A stretch of DNA of 64,000 nt, taken from NCBI GenBank assembly GCA_037954665.1, contig JBBMOL010000022.1, positions 6,076,001-6,140,000 on the forward strand. Reading direction: 5' to 3'. Under the pieces are notes generated by a model. That model was not told the DNA's origin. It ran no database searches and saw only the letters and a list, made by a program, of their open reading frames with translations. This document shows positions 23,568 through 36,399 of this stretch, piece after piece. Within the stretch, counting starts at the first letter, position 1. The number at the start of each line of letters is the position of its first letter. Position numbers and translations under genes: made by a program. The stretch comes from Laguncularia racemosa (Eukaryota; Streptophyta; Magnoliopsida; Myrtales; Combretaceae).

Positions 23568-24020
23568 ATATCAATCAAGAATGTCTAGAAGCTCAGAAAC
23601 ATATACGGTCGGATACACGGTCAGAAGGCACAGCCGTGTATTGTGTCAGATAGCTCCCAGAAACATACACGGCCGGATACACGGTCAGAAGGCACAACCG
23701 TGTATTGTGTCAGGTAGTTCTCAGAAACATACACGGCCGGATACACGGACAGAAGGCACGGCCATGTATTGTATCAGGTAGCTACCAAAAACATACATGG
23801 TTTGATACACGGCTAGAAGGCACGGCCGTGTAACACGACAGTGAGTATTAAGATATTTGTTTCGTGATTTATTTTGTAACTATGGCATGTATATTTTGTA
23901 TTTTATATTTTAGTAGAGGAAGATTTGTTTTCCTAGTTTGTAAGATATAGTTGCTTGGAAAAGATATTCTCCTTATGTATATATATACTTGAACATGAAT
24001 TATGAAAAGGCATTCAGCCA
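23568..24020 (+). mobile_element. 3' LTR of copia element 1, truncated
   Basis: Starts just after the polypurine tract. It contains the 64-bp tandem array, then AT-rich DNA with a 'gtatatatatac' TATA-like site near 23977-23990. It runs without a clear CA end into the RNase H of a second copia element, so its end has been lost. The usual TG start is not visible. Confidence 0.55.
23594..23845. repeat. Four-copy 64-bp tandem array with ACACGGCCGTGT-type dyads
   Basis: Units begin at 23594, 23658, 23722 and 23786 (period exactly 64). Each has 'cagaaacatacacggccgga', then 'tacacgg', then a 'ggcac.gccgtgta' block. GC-rich in an AT-rich setting. The half-sites can pair within and between units. It lies in the LTR, not in coding sequence. 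Confidence 0.92.
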
Positions 24021-24511
24021 AAGTTTCTCAAAAGTTGTTAGGTCCATAGCCTCCACTACTACTGAGTTAACATGGCTCACATTTTTATCGCATGACATTG
24101 GCATTTCTTTGTTTCAGCCTCCACAGTTGTTTTGTGATAACTTTAGTGCTCTTCATATGTCTGTCAACCCTTTATTTTATGCGCAGACAAAACATATTGA
24201 AATAGATTATCATTTCGTTAGAGAAAAAGTAGCCATTGGTACTCTCATTACAAGGTTTGAGTCATTGGGGGGTGGGGGTTAATAATCAAGGAAACTAAGA
24301 TAAATATGGGATAGAATAAGAATTATTATGATAAATCAGAAATTAGGGAGATAAATATGGTATGGAATGAGGAGAATCATTATGATAGCTAATATAGCTA
24401 ATGCAGCATATTATTTTTCCTTTTTGTTTATGTACTTGTATATATACATATCTTCCCTTGTACTCATAAACATACAAGAAAGAAAAACACATAAAGGCTT
24501 TTGAGTTTTCA
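24021..24511 (+). mobile_element. Copia element 2: RNase H fragment, polypurine tract and 3' LTR
   Basis: The frame 23989-24282 contains STTTELTWLTFLSHDIG, PPQLFCDNFSALHMSVNP and TKHIEIDYHFVREKV, all classic copia RNase H motifs. The frame opens only within the RNase H. A polypurine tract (24267-24278) follows, then a likely LTR from about 24279 to a CA at 24511 with 'tatatacatatcttccc' inside. It belongs to a different copia lineage from element 1, to which it is joined directly. Confidence 0.75.
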
Positions 24512-24559
24512 GGATTGACCAAAAGCAAAACTGGATGATTCCAGCAAGAATAAATTGGA

Positions 24560-25030
24560 GTAGGAATGGAAGAAGAAGCATCTTCAAGGAAAAAAATTCA
24601 ATGGAAATAATTCGTCACGGAAAATATGGAACCATTCAACAGGCCAAATGAGGGGAGTCTAAAGCTTAGATAGCCTCTATCCTTCAGTTAAATGACTAAG
24701 CATTTCCAGCCTTAGAATAAGTCAGAGAGCGTGTCACCATTTAAGTAGCAATGACAAGGTAGAAGAGGAGATACAGAAATGGATGTGATTAATCAAAGTA
24801 GTCAGGAAGCAAGATGTATAGAGCAAATACTACAAAGTCCCACCACATAGGTCAAGCTTCAGTTGCATCCAACCCCAATGGCCCTTGCGACAGTGAAATG
24901 AGGCAAGATAGGAAGTTGGCCTAGAAAGACTGACTAAGTTGTCTAGATAGGAATGCAGCCGGTGAATTAGGATTTTCGTCAAAGTCTTGTACAAAGCATT
25001 GCATAAGCGAATGGGGCCAAAATCTGAAGC
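24560..25030 (-). mobile_element. LINE reverse transcriptase fragment
   Basis: On the minus strand the translation from about 25030 downward shows FGPIRLCNALYKTLTKIL, a run like HRLHSYLDNLVS, then KGHWGWMQLKLD and CISSSTLSLLL. These correspond to the early RT blocks of plant L1-type LINEs, broken by stops and frame shifts. Only about 470 bases remain; there is no endonuclease or poly-A tail. Confidence 0.65.
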
Positions 25031-26793
25031 CTCAAAATAAATAAATAAAAATAAAAAAGTAAGTAAACGGTAAGAATAAATTATTTATTTTCCCTATAAG
25101 TTAACTCATTAGATTAAAATAAAAAAGACTACCATCAATATGAAAAATATGGAGTATGATTAGAGTTCTCCTAACTTTGGTTTAAAAGGGGTAAGTAGAT
25201 TAGGATTCCTCCAGATAAATTCAACTAAGCTCTCCATGTTTTAACTTTAAGCGAGTATTTGAAGCCATGTAATATTTATACTAAAATTTCAATTAAGCTT
25301 AAATGAGTCACTTGAATCCTTCATGTTTGTGTTTTGAATCGAATAGTATGTCTACCAATACTTACTACCTATGGTTTATCACATAAATATTGAAACACAT
25401 TAAGACTTAATTATCGCCTTTAAAATATAAATGATTTAATTAAATTTCACATCGTTTAAAATAATTCACTTAACACATGATCTCGTTCAACCACTGCACC
25501 AAAATAGCCAACGTACTTACCCTCAATCATAAGACAACCCCATATTCGAACATTCTCACACCTTGTGCTAACGTAGGCGGCAAACCTTGAAAGCTGTCAT
25601 GCCTGCTAGCATCTTTCTTCACCCCATACCCAACCTTGTGTTCTTGGTCTTCAACATCTGTTCCTTGTCTACCAGAATAATGCATGATTTTCAAGAATTC
25701 CTCTTGATCAAGTCAATATATCTATCTAAGATACTCAAACATACAAAAAAGTAAATAAATTCAACATTACAAAATACCAACAGCAAGGTACTCCATGCTT
25801 GAAGACGTTCAAATTTGACTGCAGCTAAGAGATCTACTACCCATAAGCAGGCCTGAATGATTGGTTTACCGATCCCAAGAGCTACCTCGCATAAATCTCA
25901 TGAACGAGATCATGTTGCACCAGAAATTGCAACAGGGTAAGGAAACAAAAACATACATAACTATAAAACATATGTAAATAAGGATTTTTTTTGTGCACCC
26001 AAAACCAAAAGTGGCAAATTCTGTGTCTGTGAAATGTGTTTAGAAAGAACAGATTTGCTGCGCGGAGTCATCGTCACAATTCTCTTAAAAGCTGTACTCT
26101 CATTTAGGTCAGTCACATATACTATAATAAGGAAAGATACACCGGCAATGTGGATACAAAACATGCACTTCAAAAATAAGGAAGAACATTAATTTGCAGA
26201 AGTTTTGAAGCTGCATATACTTGGCAAGAGTAAAAGCTAGGGAATAAAACAAAAGAACCACAACTTGCTGTGACACCAAAGATATCCTTGCCTTTAAATT
26301 ATAGATGTATATATATATCTTGTATTGTACGTGAAGGGACTAAATTGATCGAATACTGCATATATAGTATAATAAATATATAACTATAATTAATTACAAA
26401 TAATCCCAATCCTATTATTAGCTTAGGCAGTTCTCCCTTACAACTGTGCATTACATTTATGATTCTTTTGCCTTTTACCTTAACTTTATCATCTCCCATT
26501 TCAGTAATCAAAAAGGTTTCTCCACTGCAAATGTCTCAATAGAAGCAAGAGATTTCACCTAGACTTATCAGGTAAATCCCAATTGAGTGCATCATTGTAG
26601 AAATTCGAAAGTAAAAAGTTGTTTTTCATCCATTCCATAGGTGCACCGTGAGAAGTCGCTTTATTGATATCTACTCTGAGGTCAATCTATATGAATTTTG
26701 AAATTTGAAATCACAATGTATTTTCTGATCCATAAGAAACCCTTCAGTAACCCTTTTGTTGATGCGGCACTGTCAGATGGTCTTACCTAATAA
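25031..26793. other. Intergenic DNA and probable 3' untranslated region of the ALMT gene
   Basis: The last few hundred bases before 26793 lie downstream of the ALMT stop codon on the minus strand and probably include its 3' UTR. The remainder has no recognised feature; small frames at 25961 and 26299 lack any domain. Confidence 0.5.
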
Positions 26794-29700
26794 TTAATGC
26801 TTAAAAATCCTACACAATCTTGTTAGGACTCCAACCTGTCTTTCCACTGTTGGTACATCGACAGGTTCCTTAAAACTTGCTTTTTGACTCAATTCTTCAA
26901 ATGAGACGACGAGATTCTTTAGCCTCGCAACAAACTCAATCAAAAGTGATGTAAATGTTGCCAATGACAATGCACTTGCACTTTCATAGGTTTTTGATTC
27001 TGCTGCTACCGGATCAGCATTTTGTGAAAGACCTGCAGTCCATGATATCTGTTTCTTCATCACGCTGTCAGAAGGAACACTAGAAGGCAAAGTAGAATTG
27101 ACCCCCGTGTTCACGTTTGGCTTAACAGCTTCTAAAGTTTTCTGTCCAGGAATTTGTCGGAAATCCAGTACAGCTTCACTAAGGGACTTGTATTCTAATA
27201 CTGCATTTTCGTCATCATCAAAGTTAATTGTATCTTGCACCACTCCGAGTTCTTTTGACCGATTTCCAATTTCCCAGCTCTCTGAGTTTACTAGAAGGTA
27301 GGATTTCCGGTCAATTTTATTTTGCAAATCTTCGGCAGCCTCACGAACTTCATATAGTATGTCAATAGGACCTAATTTCTCCATAGTCTTAACTTTGTTT
27401 CCAAGTTCACGTAATACCTTAGCTCCTTCTATACCTACTCTACGGAGCTCATTACGAAAAACTTGTCTCCTTTCAGGAGGGGCCTGCAGGAACAAATGCC
27501 AAATTATCATCGACATTGACACAGCAAGGAAGCAGCAAGTAATAGCTAAAGAGGGCACTGCTGCAACAGAAACCACTTCAAGTCCAGCAGGGATTTTGCA
27601 GATCAATATGTAATTTGGATATGCTACAATGCAGCTAAATTATTCACTGCCTTAACAAATGTTGCTATAGACAAAGAAAGAAATATGAACTAAATTGTCT
27701 AGAAGAGGTGAATTGCAACAAAACTACGAAAGGCAACTATCTTCTAATGATGATGAATTTCATAACCAAAACCACTATAATATTCTTAGGGAGCTAATCA
27801 GTCCAGTGAGTCATGGCAATAGTGAAAAAAGCCCAGAAAATGGGTTAGCATAGGGTACTCATATCAGTCAGCCTGTAAAACGAAAATCAGCAAGATTGTA
27901 ACAAAAGCATATATTCTTCATCCCCATCAATTCCTCGCAAAAAATCAAGGCATCTTCCTTAAGGGAGAGGATGAAGTCCTGAATGAACCATAAAAAGGGA
28001 TGGATAGTGTCGCCTGCCTACCTATGTGTTACACGCGACGTTTCCTCGCATTCACAGCAAGGGATAACTCCTTTTACATGTGTGTATTCATGAAGAAGGA
28101 AGATCCTAGCACAATTGGAACTTGCCAATGTCCTAGGTGTCCTAGTATGTTGTCTTAGTCGGTTGTATGTTTGCTTGTTGTGTGTAGTGGTCTTAGTCTG
28201 TTGTGTATTGTGTAGTGGCCCTAGAATTACGGAATCAAGGGCTGTGTAAATGTGGCAAGTCCTTTTAATCTGGTCTTGTAAGTCTGTTAGGATACCTCAG
28301 TAGTGGGTATCCGGTTAGTGGAGACGTGGAGGCAGTAGGGAACGTGGGAAGTTACCTAGGAGTAGTGGGGAAGGGAAAAACCCGAGAACTGGGAATGTAT
28401 TGTACAAAACAGGCAGTTCTCTCGAGGAATGAATGACTTCAATTTCTGATCTAAACACTGTGATTAACACATAGAGATCGCCAGGTTCTATCCAACAAGC
28501 CCGAGCCTAAATAATCATCATAGGTAAAAGAGGAAGAACCCCAAAACCATTGACACCTCTGATGTAGGGACAGTGGAAAGATCCTGTAACACTATGCAGG
28601 TTCATGCAGATCAAAACAAAGTCTGAACTGCAAGAGCCAGCATGATTTGGTCAAGGAACATAACGTGTTTAAACCAATGAAGACGAAAGGTTTTTATACA
28701 TCCCATACGCCAAGATACTCTGCAGGTCATCCATATTTTGCAAATTAAAAATACAATGCAAAAAGGGTTAAACCATCACTATAAAGCCATTGCAACGTGC
28801 AAATCAAATTTAGACCCTCCAAAATCTATCAATCTGTTATAGGATCGTTCTTCGTTGCTTTAGTTTAATTCCTCAAGTTCCAATTCCGATTCTACTCTAG
28901 CCTTTAGTGTTTTCCTCTCCCATCTACCTATGTTTGCAATCTTTGCCCGAGCTCGTTAGACAGAATCCGACAATCTCAATTCTTAAAGTCACTTGATTTT
29001 TTTTGAGAAAAAGATGTATATTACATTGTTGGAGTTCTTCCTTGAGTACATAGGATCAGAGGTACATTTCTAGCCCTCCCACTCTCCCACGCCACTCCTT
29101 TTGCCTCCCAATTGTCAGGCCATTTTCTCCTTTTTTTCCTCCCACTACTAGACCCACTATCTATCCCTTACACAAGTAAAAACAGAACACTACATCAACA
29201 TAAATGCAGCAACATACACATGGATTCCTTGGCCTGTGGACACCAGGCAAGACACACACTACACTACCTAACATAACCGAATTGAACAACTGAACAATAA
29301 CTATAAGACAGCTGCATTCCGCAGCATTTTCACTTAGCCGCCTTAGCATGCCTCAAGTAAACCTGGCTGAAGAACCTTAGGTTATTGTTGCGGGTCACAC
29401 AATCACTCAATTAAAAAAGGCAAAACTAAAGAAAGTCAATAATTCTGGTAGTGAACATGCTGAGTCTCAAGACTGGGAAGGGGTAGATGCATTTGTCTAA
29501 GGGTTGAATAGAAGATCAAAGCTAGTAGGTATATTCTGACTTAGCAAGTAACGTAAATATAAAGCTGCAAAGAAGAAAAGAAGATATACCTGTATCTCTG
29601 AAAGAATACAGCCATGCAAAGCCATGACCATGAATGCGCAATGCCTAAGTGCGCCACTAACTTTTACATAGCTCTTCCATGGATACCGAAATCCCCTGTA

Positions 29701-31983
29701 TGGACCATGAGGAGGCTCCCAAATAGCAAATCCCATCTTTATCAATAAGATAAAACAAGTTAATGCAACATAGAAGATTCTAAACAACAAATGGACAAGG
29801 TGTAATTAAACTTTCAACTGAACCTACAAGAGTGTCCTCCTGGCTGGTCGATTGCACAGCTGTTCTATAGCCATTATAAAGTGGATCATCGGAAGCCTGG
29901 TAAGTAAGGATCTTTGATGGCACCCTCTCATATTCGACACAGTTAAGATAATCATTGACACAACCTAAATATGAATCTCAAAGTTTCAGTCAATCAAAGA
30001 AAGGGAAAGGGCATCAAAAGATATATCATCTAAAATCTAGAAATTCAAGAATTAGAACATTGTTACAGGATGTAAGAATTAACCTTCCAGAGAGATCGCA
30101 ACTCCCCTGAAATTCTTTGCCACTAAGTTGTGCAAATCCTCACCAGCCCAGATGGGATAAATGCATACATTGACAGCAAACCCAACACCAGCACCTAGTG
30201 CTATAAGCAAGAACCGGCTGACAGCAGTATTTATGAATTCCCTTGTTCTATAGCCGGAAACCATTATAATACAGTATGTTAACAGAAAAACTCGGAATCC
30301 ATATTCATAGGGCTTCATGGTTGGGTACAATTTTGCATAGGTTGCAAGTGATCCTATCAATGCAAACATCTTGATGATTTTAAAATTTTCGTAAAAGGAA
30401 GAAAAAAGTCAATAGGGAAATGAATTATCAGAATGAATAATTTATGTCATTATACCAACTGCATGATCAGACCTATGATGAAGATACTAATGACCATTAC
30501 AACTTCTTCCCCATCTCCAGCCAATCGGGACAACTCTGCCATTCCAAGAGCAAGCCCTCCAGCTGATAATGTCCCTATACCGCGGTTGAATCCCTTGCTA
30601 AAAGTTGCACCTGTTGAACACATCCAACAAGCACAAAGTTCAAACCATTAAGCTAGTCCCATAGAAAAGATAACATGACTATAATTGAAAATCATGGATT
30701 AGGTGTTCATTCTTTTTCCAGGACTCCGGACTGCTATTTCACTTTTGTGATAAGAGAATACAAGCCAAAAGTAATAGAGACCCACCACCACACACAACCA
30801 AACCCCACCCCACCCCACCACCCCAAAAAAAAAAAGGAAAACGTCAGCTTCAATCCAAAAATAATTGCATGAAATGCATTATCAATGTCCAAAATGAATC
30901 CGTCCTGAACAGTTGCTGCAACTCAAATTCCTAATCCCAAGAGAGGATAGCAGTTAAAGAAACAGATAAATGTATGCAATATCTGCAATTTATTATCATT
31001 ATTCTTGCAGCATCACTCCCGCTGCAACTTCTATGGAATTCACGCAATATGCCGATATTAATTGATCACTAATCATATACAAACATATACAATCGATTCG
31101 ATAAGGCCTTCCGAAGTGGGAATCTCAATCCATTACTTGTCCAATGCAATATATATTCAACAGCTCACACCAACTGAATTACAAAAGTCTATGGTTATGC
31201 CTAAAACTAATTCTGGTTTTATCGACGAGTGGCTCAAGCATACGTTAAAGGCTAATAAGAAACAATTTATGCACCCAATTGTACTCTCATTTCTTATGAA
31301 ATGCATGATCACTGCATTACGAATTACATGTTTCTTATCAACCAACTTTACCCAGTGCAGAGCCTTGCTTAATAAATGCAAACTCGCAAGGCCAAAAATC
31401 ACCGGCAACTGCAATGACAATATTTTATAATTATAAAGCTTTGATCATCACAAATATCGTAAAAAGTCCGGAAAAAACATTCTCCAAGATATGTAAGTTA
31501 TGTCACATAATTGTAAGAAAAAATAACAATATAAAACAAAAACAATACTAGGGAAAAATAAAATAGATTAAATTAAATTCCACGTTAAGAAAAGTAAAAC
31601 TTACCTATACTGAATTCAAAGACAACGACAACAGTGAGAATAGCCCAGACAGAGTACCTACTCGAATCCTTAAAGAAAGGTTGTTTTAAGAAAACCAATA
31701 AGGAAATAAGCATCAAAGCAAGACCCATTTTTGCAGAGAAAATGATCTTTCTGGGATCAGATTTTCCCATTTGCCATGCTTTCGAAGCAACATCTTTCAT
31801 ATGATTCAATGAACTCGAGATCCTGTCTTTAATACACTCATAAAACCACCACCTAGAATGGGAAAAAGACGAAGATGAATCAAATGTTGATTCTATGCTT
31901 CTCAATCCTAATTCTGAATTCCCTTTTGATGAGAGTAATCTCTCTTTTAAAGAACCCATTCTTGCAGCAGTAACCATGTTCAT
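26794..31983 (-). CDS. ALMT9: Aluminium-activated malate transporter, ALMT9 type
   Basis: Six minus-strand exons: 31983-31605, 30610-30456, 30369-30084, 29964-29828, 29736-29590 and 27483-26794. All junctions are GT-AG and the phases agree, giving 597 aa, the usual size for this clade. The N-terminal half carries the hydrophobic segments: IIFSAKMGLALMLISLLVFL (about 80-99), WAILTVVVVFEFSIG, GTLSAGGLALGMAEL, GFRVFLLTYCIIMVSGYR and FLLIALGAGVGFAVNVCIYP. The family marker WEPPHGPY follows. The soluble C-terminal half has VGIEGAKVLRELG, KSYLLVNSESWEIGNR and YESASALSLATF. ALMT9-type proteins are tonoplast malate/chloride channels involved in stomatal opening. Start codons at 31983, 31977 and 31959 are all in frame; I chose the first. 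Intron 5 is long (2106 bases). It appears intact. Confidence 0.94.
28129..28500 (+). mobile_element. Possible LTR-derived insertion in ALMT intron 5
   Basis: A GC-richer, G/T-biased block unlike the rest of the intron. It starts 'tgtcctaggtgtcctag' and contains 'gttgtgtgtagtggtcttag' and, close to its end, 'gaatgaatgacttcaatttc', a phrase resembling the U5 tail of copia LTRs. No coding sequence. I could not find a target-site duplication or a firm end, so the assignment is tentative. Confidence 0.35.
30803..30824 (-). promoter_or_regulatory. Potential G-quadruplex in ALMT intron 1
   Basis: The plus strand has four CCCC runs separated by one to four bases, so the transcribed RNA carries four GGGG runs with short loops in 22 bases. 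It meets the usual G4 pattern; function is unknown. Confidence 0.55.
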
Positions 31984-34900
31984 GTTGGTTGGCTCAGTTT
32001 GTGTGTTTGGTTGTGGACAGGACAAACGAGAAAGGCATGAAAGATAAGTTCCGGGACATGTTACGTTTCCTGAAATCATAAAAAAAATAAAAAAAAACAT
32101 AAATAAACAAATAAAAAATAATCTTATAAACGGTAAAACTAAAAGCTGAAGGAAGGATAACTGAATTTCTTATCTTCATTGACGAAACCATGGTTTCAGT
32201 TCTGTTCTCTTGAATTTTAACTTGTCAGTTAATACATCTCAATCAATAATATCAGATAGAATAACTTTTCAATCCCCAAATTTTAAATAAATACAAACTA
32301 AAAATAGATTAAATATAGATTAGATATAAAAAAAGACTCAAAATAATAAAATTTAAATCATTATTCAAAACTTTACACCGAATTTGCTCGATAAAGGAAT
32401 ATTATTTTATATTTTTGGGATTTTTCATTGTATGTTTCATAGAGTTTTAGGATTTTTGTTAATTTGGTTTTTTAGTTAATTTTAAATTTAAAAATATATT
32501 ACATTATATCATGATATATTAATAACACATTATTGATTTTGTGGAGATAATAGATATAGTAGTATTTGTGTAAATCTATTTCGATTGATTATCATTTAAT
32601 TATAATGTTTATAATATTTATTTTTATTTCAAATAGAGGCTTACCAATAATATCATTATTTAAAAAAGAAAAACTTATGGGCAACAAAGGAAACTTGACC
32701 CTTTGGCCTTCCATTAGCATGTGTCTTGAGTTTATTAAAAGATGACGTTTACTAAATTGGGTTCATATAAAAACTTTCATTAAATAAACAAAAAAGTAAT
32801 TGTATGTTTTTTAAGATAATGCTGAATGATGAGACGTGTTGGAAGGAAGCAGAACTTGACAACTGACAAGGATAGCACGGAAAGTAGGAGGACCGTCGAT
32901 TGTCGTTGAGTTCGTAAATGTGTGAGGTAGGGTTAGGTGTGTAAAAACAAACAAAGACAGCAAATAATTACAAAACAATTTAGAAAATATATCAAGATTT
33001 TAAAATAGATCAATAATATTTTAAAATTTTTATTATTTAAAATCATCCAATTTTTATTAAATATATATTTTTATGAACTTTTTCAATTTTATTTTCATTG
33101 TTTATCATTTAAAAAAAAAAAGTAAAACATTTGTCCTATGGAGTAACAAAGTCAGGGAAAAGGAAAAGTGGATCAGTTTATTTAAAAGGTGTATTTCTTT
33201 ATTATTTTTTTAACAAATAGAAGAATATAGCTTACGTACCATCTTGTTCATCAATGTATAAACTAGGAAACCCCAATTATTAATAAATCAATAAAATATG
33301 CATTTAAGATTTATTTAGATTTTCTTTCTTTATATGTATCTATCACGTATTTGATATTTTTCTAATATGTATTTATTTTAAAATATAGTATCTAAAAAAC
33401 TATCTTATTTGCATATTATTTGCTTTTATTTTATAATTATAGTAAATGTTATGATTGGAATATATTTTGATTTTTGACTTATGATATGCAAATTGGGAAA
33501 TTAAAATTCATATATTTTTAGAAGAGAATATTTTAAAATATGTATTTTATATATTGAAAAAAAAATTAACTAATACTTTTGAAAAACTGAATAAAATAAA
33601 GAATAGAGGAGTCCAACTTTATAAGGATTCATTAAATATTTAATTTATAATAATGGTATTTATATATTTGTATTTTTATCTTTTTTATATCTTACTCTTT
33701 GTAAACACACTATTTAAAAGGATGGAAAAATATATACCAAAAAGACAAGGATAAAAAGAAAAAAAAAACAAATAGGCCTTAAAAATGAGCATAGCATCTA
33801 CCTCCTCCTCTTATGTGGTGTCCTTGATTTTTACCTTAAACTTTTTTGAGGAATAATATTTATTATGTTATTGCAAAACATCAAGGTTATAAAGCAATTT
33901 GGTTTTTTAGGTTTAAATTATAATATATCTTCTTATATTTTTTTCATATGTACTAAGTTCTCTTCTTTTTTAAAATAAGGGAACTTAGTAGATGCATACT
34001 CGTATAAATTAGGTAATAGAGCATAATGATTCAGTTAAACTACATATATGATCAATGAATGAAAGAAAGGAAAACAAAGTGTAACTAAATAATAAAGTTT
34101 TACTAATGTAATTTTATAGAATAGATCGAATAGAAGTATAAACAATAAATGTGAAGGTGTAAATCTCCTCTTTCGGCTTTTACAAGAATATGTAACTAAA
34201 TAATACCAATATATAGCAACGGAGAGTATACTCGTTTAGTATAATATGTCTAAGTGAGTGTGGTAATATGATTACTTTAGATGGATACATGAGAATATAT
34301 TATAATTCTTAATAGCTATTACATTAAAAGAAAATGGTATATAATTTTTTTAATAAAAAAATTATATATAACTTTATTAGCTAAGTATTCATAATTTTTA
34401 TACATTCGTAATATGGTATGTAGTCTAATAATAAAAAAAAAAAAAAGGAAGTAAAAGCTATGAGATCCAAATTGATAGGACATCATGCCTTCAGGAATGT
34501 TACTTAACCAAAACTAAAAGAGGGTTGTGCTTTGGTGATTGGAGTAATAATCTAACATTATAGGATGAAAGTTCACCAATAAAATCTTCACAAGTAAGCA
34601 AGGAATTGATGTTTTTGGCCGCAAAGGACCACCGGTGTTCCAAGTCCAACTTCTACGAAAGGTTTCAACCTTTTTCCACGAGAAGAGTAAGACGCCGCAG
34701 TTATGTATCATTCATGATATGATGCCAAATTGGAACGATGGCCTACAACGTTTCCGACAGATAGATGCTGCCAAAAGGCCCAAAAAATAAACAAACCCAG
34801 AACACGTACACAAGACATCGTCGCGGGACGAGACTTCACAATCCACCAGCGTCATGCAGTGAACGGACAAGACAGTACTTGTTGTGTGTATTATTTATCA

Positions 34901-36004
34901 CACTAGCTAATCATTCATGAAATTTAAATCTGGTTTAATATAACTTTTACTTAAAATTGACCCAATATTTACCCATTTAATAAAAATAGGCAATACCTTA
35001 AATATAACAATATCTTTGTTTGGACTGGATTCTTAAGTATAATTTCGGTTTTACCTAAGACAATTAAACTGAATTGCTTGAATGAGTTGCTAAGTGTTCT
35101 ATCTATTCTAGAAACTAAAAATTGCTTGCAATCATAAGCTAATCGAATATTGACAAGCACTTGTGTTGTATATTATTTCTGTTCTTGAGTTCAAAAGTAA
35201 AATTAATGATTTTTGGTTTATGATTGCAAGGATAGTATGACATGTTGAAACACATACCTTTTGTGGCCTATAAAACATCTGAATTTTTAAAGTTGTGTCT
35301 AAAAAAACTTAATTTGGTGTTAAATGACAAATTCTCAAAGTTTGGAAACCAAACAAATCAAATAACCTAATCCAAAGAGCCAATTGAATCTTTTATGGGA
35401 ATCACACTAGAATGTGGATCCAACTTGATTAATCGAATCGCTCGATATAGCAACATGACTCCATACCTTTGAAATGACTATAAGTCTATTAAACTCTAAT
35501 TTAAAGCGAGAAAACATAACCAAAATACTAAAATAGGACATAACCAAGAATTAGCAAAATTGCGATATACATTTTGTTTATTCAAGTTGCATAGTTTTCC
35601 AAAATACTTATTAAGTCTTATTATTTCTTTAGGTAACTCTATTGTCTATTTGAGAAATTATGAGGACAGTGCCAAGCAAGCAATTATGTCCATGTGAGGG
35701 AATTCTAGTGATCTACTATCCGGTTGTTGCCCGGTTGTTGCTTGATAATTACATGTTGTTCTATTGGTTGCAATTAATTATTTGATTGAATGACCGATTG
35801 TCTTATATGCTATAATCTATGCGATCACCTTGTTAAATTGTAAAATTAAATTATTGGCCAAAATAACTAGATATACCAATCACAAGTCTATGATCTAATA
35901 GGTATACAAAAAGGAGCATAAAGGATTAGAGTTTTGCCAAATATTTTTAAAACACTTCTAAAATATTTTTGAAATGTTTTCGTAACAAAGAAAGATTTTA
36001 TCTT
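31984..36004. other. Intergenic DNA upstream of ALMT
   Basis: The first few hundred bases should hold the ALMT promoter and leader. The region is very AT-rich to about 34440. A moderately less AT-rich stretch at 34500-34900 ('cgccgcagttatg', 'cgtcgcgggacgag') contains a 65-aa minus-strand frame with no recognisable family. No gene is called. Confidence 0.5.
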
Positions 36005-36190
36005 AAAACTAGTGTGTGCTCTAAGAGGCCACCAATGGTAATTTTATTTAAAACTTTGATGTGTGCTCTTGAGGTCGTTGATGGATTTTTTTTTTTCAAA
36101 ACCTCAATGTGTGCTCTTGAGATTGTCGAAGGTAATTTTATTTAAAACCTCAATGTGTGCTCACGAGGCTACTAATGATAATTTTATTAA
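36005..36190. repeat. Tandem array, four units of about 47 bp
   Basis: The word 'tgtgtgct' occurs at 36013, 36060, 36108 and 36154, each followed by 'c..gagg.c' and 'aattttattta'. An open frame running through it (36063-36263) is a by-product of the repeat. Confidence 0.8.
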
Positions 36191-36353
36191 CATCGATTTT
36201 GTTAGAGTAAAGTTGATAGATTATCCATTGATTAAAACCTATGTGGCATTATTAATTGATTAATGGTGGATGCTCATGTAAGGATTCATTTTGATTGGCC
36301 CTTAGTGGCATTTCTTTAATCAAAGTTAGTTAAGTGTGATAATTCGATCGAGG

Positions 36354-36387
36354 GGGTGGGTGGGGTGTGGTGTTAGGGGTAGGGTGC
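36354..36387 (+). promoter_or_regulatory. G-rich run able to form a G-quadruplex
   Basis: Five G-runs (5, 3, 4, 4 and 3 Gs) within about 34 bases, in an otherwise AT-rich region. No gene is nearby to which a role could be tied. Confidence 0.45.
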
Positions 36388-36399
36388 TATCATAGGGTT

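Noticed and set aside
23594..23845. Regularly spaced dyad repeats that look like a CRISPR array
   Set aside because: The whole 64-bp unit is repeated, with no variable spacers, and it lies in a plant copia LTR.
27098..27613. Plus-strand open frames across the last ALMT exon
   Set aside because: They are antisense shadows of the ALMT coding exon.
34514..34711. 65-aa minus-strand frame in a less AT-rich stretch
   Set aside because: No family features. It may be the relic of an exon, but nothing confirms it.
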